The notes beneath the pieces are model-generated. The model was not told the origin of the DNA. It made no database searches and saw only the letters and a list, made by a program, of their open reading frames with translations. From positions 2,108,001 through 2,172,000 of the forward strand of contig CP087974.1 of NCBI GenBank assembly GCA_024426085.1: a DNA stretch of 64,000 nucleotides, read 5' to 3'. The first letter of the stretch is position 1; the number at the start of each line of letters is the position of its first letter. The stretch is from Rhizobium sp. RCAM05350. GTDB taxonomy: Bacteria > Pseudomonadota > Alphaproteobacteria > Rhizobiales > Rhizobiaceae. A program made the translations under genes and the position numbers. Shown here one piece after another: positions 58,064-64,000 of the stretch.

Positions 58064-59212
58064 TAATCGTACTTGGCGGCGTTGGGGTGGTAACCTCCCG
58101 CAGCCATTCCCGCCAGATCGACACAAGCAGCGCCATCAGCACCGGGCCGACGAAAAGGCCAAGGAAACCCATGGTCTTGACGCCACCGACAAGCCCGAAG
58201 AAAGTCGGCAGGAAGGGAAGCTTGATCGGTCCGCCAACCAGCCGCGGTCGCAGGGTCTTGTCGACGATGAACAGTTCGATGGTTCCCCAGGCAAATAGCG
58301 CAACAGCCGCGAAAGGCGATCCGCTGGCGAAGAGATAGACCGACACCAGCGTAAAGCACAGCGGCGCGCTGCCGGGCACAAGCGCCATGATGCCGGTGAT
58401 AATGCCCAGCGTGACCGGTGACGGAACGCCCGCCATCCAGTAGGCGACGCCGAGCACGATGCCTTCGCCGATGGCGATAACACCCATGCCGGTTACCGTC
58501 GAGCTGATGGTCAATGGCACGATGCGCGAGACGCGTTCCCAGCGCATCGGCAGGATGCGTTCGCCGAGATGATCGAGCTGCGCGACGAGTTTTCGCCGTC
58601 ACGATAGACGAAAAACAGCGTGATCAGCATGAAAAGAAGCGTCAGGAACGACTGGAAGGCCGACGCGCCGACGACGAGCACGCCGCGGTAGATGTTGCCG
58701 ATATTGGAGCCGCTGACGAGCTGGACCAATTCGCCGATCGCGCCGGGATGGCCGACATATTTCGCCCATTGCTCTCCAAGCCAGACGCCGAGGCCGGGGA
58801 TCTGCGTCAGCCACACTGGCACCGGCGCGCCTGGAAACATTCGTCTGGATAGTCCAAGCCACCCAGTCTCGGACTTCATCGACGGCATAGACGGCTGCGA
58901 GCGAAATCGGCGCGACAATGAAGGAAATCACCGCAATGATGGCAATCGTCGCTCCGATCGTCCGGTTCCCGCCGATGGCGCTCAGAAGCCGCCGGTAAAT
59001 CGGCCAGCTGGCAAAACCGATGACGAGCGCCGCAAGCACCGGCACGAGAAAGCCGTGAAAGAAATAGACGCCTGCGAGCAGGACAAAAACCAGAAGCCAG
59101 CGCGGGCCGCAATCGGGCCGACAAGCGCCGAGCGTTCATAGGCCGTACGGCCGAAAAGTCGTGGTTCCGACTGCACTTCGTCCCGTTCACGATTGCTCAG
59201 TTGCAAAAGCAT
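58056..59212 (-). CDS. AI-2E family transporter (PerM/YdiK type), frameshifted
   Basis: About 386 residues in four frames (changes near 59105, 58850 and 58595). ATG 59212 gives 'MLLQLSNRERDEVQSEP'. 'FLVPVLAALVIGFASWPIYR', 'TLLFMLITLFFVYRDGE' and the C-terminal 'LFVGPVLMALLVSIWREW' are characteristic, with about seven membrane segments. The family name reflects a claimed role in AI-2 export; many members have other functions such as ion exchange. Confidence 0.82.
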
Positions 59213-59394
59213 TCCTCCACAGTCATCAAGATGACAGCAAAACCTACGGCTTGCCAGCATGTTTCCATTTGTTTCCGGCTGACCGAGAAACATGCGGCAT
59301 AGGTAAGTATGGCTGGATGGTCAACACAAGCGGATGACAAACGAATTTCATCGGGGAAGAACAGCGGCCGAATGTAACGAAATCGCGTAAAACG

Positions 59395-60607
59395 TTACTG
59401 AGGGCTGGCCGCTGCCGCCTTCGACCGGTCGAGGAAGACCGACGACAGGAAAATACCGATACCGGCCACCGACATCATCGCGCCGACAAGGCCGGTCGAT
59501 GTCCAGCCGTAACCGGCAGCAATGGACAGGCCGCCGAGCCAGGCACCAAGCGCATTGGCAAGGTTGAAGGCGGAATGGCTGAGCGCCGCGGCCAACGTCT
59601 GCGCCTTGCCCGCCACATCCATCAGCCGCATCTGAATCCCGGGTACGACGGCAAAGCCGCCACCGATCAGAAGAACGTTGATGACCGCCATCCAGGGTGT
59701 CGTCATGGTGAAATAGAACAGCACATAGGCGACGAGGTTGAAGACCAGCGCAATTCCAATGGCAGGCATCAGCTTCCAGTCGGCAAGGCGGGAGCCGACG
59801 ATATTGCCGAGGATCATGCCGGCGCCGAAGACCGAAAGCAGGATCGGGACGGTCCCGAGCGATACGCCTGCGACCTCCGTGAGGGCCGGGGTGATGTAGC
59901 TGAAGACCGAGAACATGCCGCCACAGCCGATGGCGCAGATGCCGAGCGTCAGCCAGACCTGTGATTTGCCGAGTGCGCCAAGCTCCGTCAGCGGCGATGC
60001 CGAGGGGTTGGGCCGATCCTTCGGCACATAGAACCAGGTGAGGACGATTGTCAGCACGCTGATGGCGCCGACAATGGCAAAGGCGGCGCGCCAGCCGAGT
60101 GCCTGACCTGAACCAGGCGGCAAGCGGCGTGCCCAGCAGGGTGGCGACCGTCAAACCCATCATGACGCGGCCGATGGCCCGCGCCCGCTGGTGCGGGGCC
60201 GCCATGCCGGCGGCAACCAACGCGGCGACGCCGAAATAGGCACCATGCGGCAGGCCGGCGAGAAACCGGGCTGCAACCAAAAGGCCAAAGCTACCGGCGA
60301 CGGCGCTGGCAAGGTTGCCAAGCGCAAACAGGCTCATCAGTGCGAGCAGCACATTGTGTCTTGAAAACCGAGCGGCAAGCACTGCGATCAGCGGCGCGCC
60401 GACGACGACGCCGATGGCATAGGCGCTGATGACGTGGCCAGCGTAAGGAACCGAAACCGAAAGATCGCCGGCCACCTGCGGCAAAAGCCCCATGATGGCG
60501 AATTCACCGGTGCCGATGCCGAAGCCGCCGACGGCCAGGGCCAATTCAGCGCTGGACATGCCGCCCCAGCGGGCGGCTGGAATGGAAGAAAGAGCGTCGT
60601 CTGACAT
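59395..60607 (-). CDS. MFS exporter (DHA1/AraJ type), one frameshift
   Basis: About 403 residues, 12 membrane segments. ATG 60607 gives 'MSDDALSSIPAARWGG' and 'FGIGTGEFAIMGLLPQVA', the typical first helix of AraJ/Ydh-type sugar or drug exporters; 'GPLLVAARFLAGLPHGAYFG'-like motif B follows. A change near 60115 splits it. Substrate unknown. Confidence 0.82.
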
Positions 60608-60786
60608 AGGAAGACCTGCCTGGAGCCGCATCGGCCCAAAGGATTTTCGTTCTGAAATGGGAAGCCGAGGCGGGAACGGGAGGGGGACCTTGGCGCTATT
60701 GCAATGCAATATACCCTTTTGCGCCTGCTCGCAAAGAGATTGATGCGGAGGCCTACCACGAAATCTGGCCAGATGCGCACAGGTTA

Positions 60787-60813
60787 TTGACGTTTACGTT
60801 AAGGTTATATAAT
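60787..60813 (+). promoter_or_regulatory. Putative fadD promoter with embedded operator
   Basis: TTGACG (60787-60792) and a perfect TATAAT (60808-60813) are 15 bases apart. ACGTTTACGT lies between and over the -35 box, the same core found at 54301-54321. A regulator bound there would block or distort polymerase. The start of transcription would lie near 60820, giving a leader of about 180 bases. Confidence 0.55.
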
Positions 60814-60999
60814 CCGGAATGCTCTTGATGGAGCGCAACAAAAGCTTCATCCTGATCAAGCGAGGGATCTGGAGGGATTTTTCGCTCATGCGCAACAGGC
60901 TTGCCGGAGACATTTTCGGACAGGGTTGCGCATGGAAAAGGGAGAGACGGTGCGTTTGCGTTTTGCGGCGCAGCGACGGTTGTATGAGGGAGAGAGACG

Positions 61000-62701
61000 A
61001 TGCCTGACACACTGATGCAGACGCCCGGCCCGCAAGCAGGAAAACCCTGGCTGCAATCCTATCCGCCGGGAATGCCGGCTGAAATTTCTCCCCTGCCCTA
61101 TAACTCGATCGGCGATCTCTTCGCGCAGTCGTGCAAGAAATATGCTTCGCGCGCCGCCTTTACCTGCATGGGCAAGACGCTGACATTCGGCGATCTCGAT
61201 ACGCAGAGCAAAAAGATCGGTGCCTGGCTGCAGTCGACGGGGCTTGCCAAGGGTGATCGCGTCGCCGTGATGATGCCGAACATCCTGCAGAACCCGGTGA
61301 TTGTCTTCGGCATCCTTCAGGCCGGCTATACCGTCGTCAACGTCAACCCACTCTATACGCCACGCGAACTCGAGCACCAGTTGAAGGGACTCCGGCGCCA
61401 AGGCGATCTTCGTTCTCGAAAACTTCGCCCACACCGTCGAGCAGGTGGCGGCGCGCACGGATCTGAAGCACACCGTCGTCGCCACCATGGGCGATCTTCT
61501 CGGCCTCAAGGGCCTGATCGTCAACATCGTCGTGCGCGAGGTGAAGAAGCTGGTTCCCGCCTGGTCGCTGCCGGGACATCTGTCCTTCAAGGCAGTTCTG
61601 GCGAAAGGCGCCGGCCAAGCACTCAAGCCTGTCGATGTGAAGCCGAGCGACGTCGCCTTTCTGCAGTATACCGGCGGAACGACAGGCGTCTCCAAGGGCG
61701 CGACGCTCACTCATTCCAACCTTTTATCGAACATGTCCCAGATGGGACTGTGGCTCGAAACGGCCTTCCTGGATAAGAAGCGCCCCGATCGCCTTGTATT
61801 TCTCTGCGCCCTGCCGCTCTATCACATTTTCGCGCTGACCGTGAATTCGCTGATGGGCCTGAGCACCGGCGGCGAAAACATCCTGATCCCCAACCCGCGC
61901 GACATTCCGGCCTTCGTCAAGGAACTCGCCAAGTACAAGGTAAATATCTTCCCTGGCCTCAACACGCTTTTCAACGCGCTGATGAACAATGCCGAATTTC
62001 AGAAGCTGGATTTCTCCGACCTGGCGCTGACCTTCGGTGGCGGCATGGCGGTGCAGCGCCCCGTCGTGGAACGCTGGGAAAAGATGACGGGTTCGCCGAT
62101 CAAGGAAGGTTACGGCCTCTCGGAAACCTCCCCCGTCGCGACCGCGAACAGGCTCGACGGCAAAGAGTTCACCGGCACGATTGGGCTGCCGTTACCTTCG
62201 ACCGACGTCGAGATTCGCGATGAGGACGGCAACACGCTGCCGCTCGGCGATATCGGTGAGATCTGCATCCGCGGCCCACAGGTCATGGCTGGCTATTGGC
62301 AGCGGCCTGACGAAACCGCTAAGGCCATTTCAGCCGATGGCTTTTTCCGCTCGGGCGATGTCGGCTTCATGAACCCGGAAGGGCTGGTGAAGATCGTCGA
62401 CCGCAAGAAGGACATGATCCTGGTATCCGGATTCAACGTCTTCCCCAACGAGATCGAGGAAGTGGCGATGACCCTTGCCGGCATTCTCGAATGTGCGGCG
62501 ATAGGTGTGCCCGACGAACATTCCGGCGAGGCCGTAAAGCTGTTCGTGGTCAAGAAGGACCCCAACCTGACGGAAGCCGAAGTCAAGGCGCATTGCGCGG
62601 CCAACCTCACGAACTACAAACGGCCGAGATTCGTGGAGTTCCGTACCGAACTGCCCAAATCGAACGTCGGCAAGATCCTGCGCAAGGACCTGCGCGGCTA
62701 A
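61000..62701 (+). CDS. fadD: Long-chain fatty acyl-CoA ligase, one frameshift
   Basis: About 567 residues. AMP-binding motif 'YTGGTTGVSKGATLTH', 'GYGLSETSP' and 'GFFRSGDVG' are present; the C-terminal 'KKDMILVSGFNVFPNEIEEV' and 'LPKSNVGKILRKDL' (catalytic Lys) complete the family. One change near 61390 separates the first 130 residues. Activates fatty acids for beta-oxidation. ATG 61000 preceded by GAGGGAGAG. Confidence 0.92.
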
Positions 62702-62825
62702 GGGCACATTGCCTTGATTGAAAAAACGCGGACGGCTTTTTTGCCGTTTGCGACGGGACAGGCTTGATTTGCTAAGGGCAAAGCGACTAGCTATCGCAAC
62801 CCTTCCGCAACGCAAGGAACCTGCC

Positions 62826-64000
<1,175 letters not shown>

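Overview
The window looks like a chromosome segment of an alphaproteobacterium of the Rhizobiaceae (Rhizobium/Agrobacterium type). The right half (about 35.4-64 kb) carries a rhizobial backbone: a dCTP deaminase gene, metZ behind a SAM-II riboswitch, apaG, hslO, argF-argD, gcrA, and phoR-pstSCAB-phoU-phoB followed by ppk2. Strain and species cannot be read from the sequence alone. Almost every gene longer than about 600 bases, including essential ones (pgi, pstB, argF, gcrA, fadD), carries one or more single-base frame changes, several in homopolymers. I read these as indels of the sequence or assembly, not decay, and give whole-gene extents with the approximate places where the frame changes.

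Region 1 (1-12.04 kb, all + strand) is a surface-sugar cluster. It holds a large putative polysaccharide transferase, a NeuB/LegI synthase, a NeuD-like acetyltransferase, a NeuC/LegG 2-epimerase, a PIG-L deacetylase, a GT29 (sialyltransferase-type) protein, two Gfo/Idh/MocA oxidoreductases, LegB, LegC and LegF. Together LegB, LegC, acetyltransferase, LegG, LegI and LegF make up the route to a CMP-activated legionaminic-type nonulosonic acid, and the GT29 protein is the natural candidate to transfer it. The cluster ends against a decayed integrase tail and a partial tRNA-Gly copy.

Region 2 (12.23-35.38 kb) is a 23-kb integrated element bounded by a 67-bp direct repeat and restoring a tRNA-Gly(CCC) at its right end, beside its own tyrosine recombinase. 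It is a mosaic: an IS21-type istB remnant, a nonsense-mutated capsule-export permease, a GSCFA/SGNH-TPR pair, a tail fibre, an RTX-like protein, a lysis module (holin, small membrane protein, amidase endolysin), a large capsule-synthesis-type gene, tail proteins (one with a sialate O-acetylesterase-type SGNH domain), a tip-attachment J-like gene cut at its 5' end, a sliding-clamp gene cut at its 5' end, small phage-type genes and the integrase. Capsid, terminase and portal genes are absent, so this is a defective prophage or prophage-derived island with surface-polysaccharide cargo. The integrase tail left of the element suggests two islands inserted in tandem at the same tRNA gene.

Region 3 (35.4-64 kb) is core chromosome. 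Its parts are dCTP deaminase / SAM-II-metZ / CDP-alcohol phosphatidyltransferase / apaG / hslO / argF-argD / gcrA / VOC protein; the phosphate regulon (phoR, pstS, pstC, pstA, pstB, phoU and phoB on the minus strand) with ppk2 diverging from phoR; and then a membrane protein, a nitronate monooxygenase, tRNA-Thr(CGT), small genes, a ureidoglycine aminohydrolase, an AI-2E-type permease, an MFS exporter, a fatty acyl-CoA ligase and pgi, which runs off the window. Regulatory features include the riboswitch with a visible alternative pairing, four clustered GANTC (CcrM) sites upstream of gcrA, a 47-bp perfect palindrome between apaG and hslO, and a shared ACGTTTACG motif before two metabolic genes.
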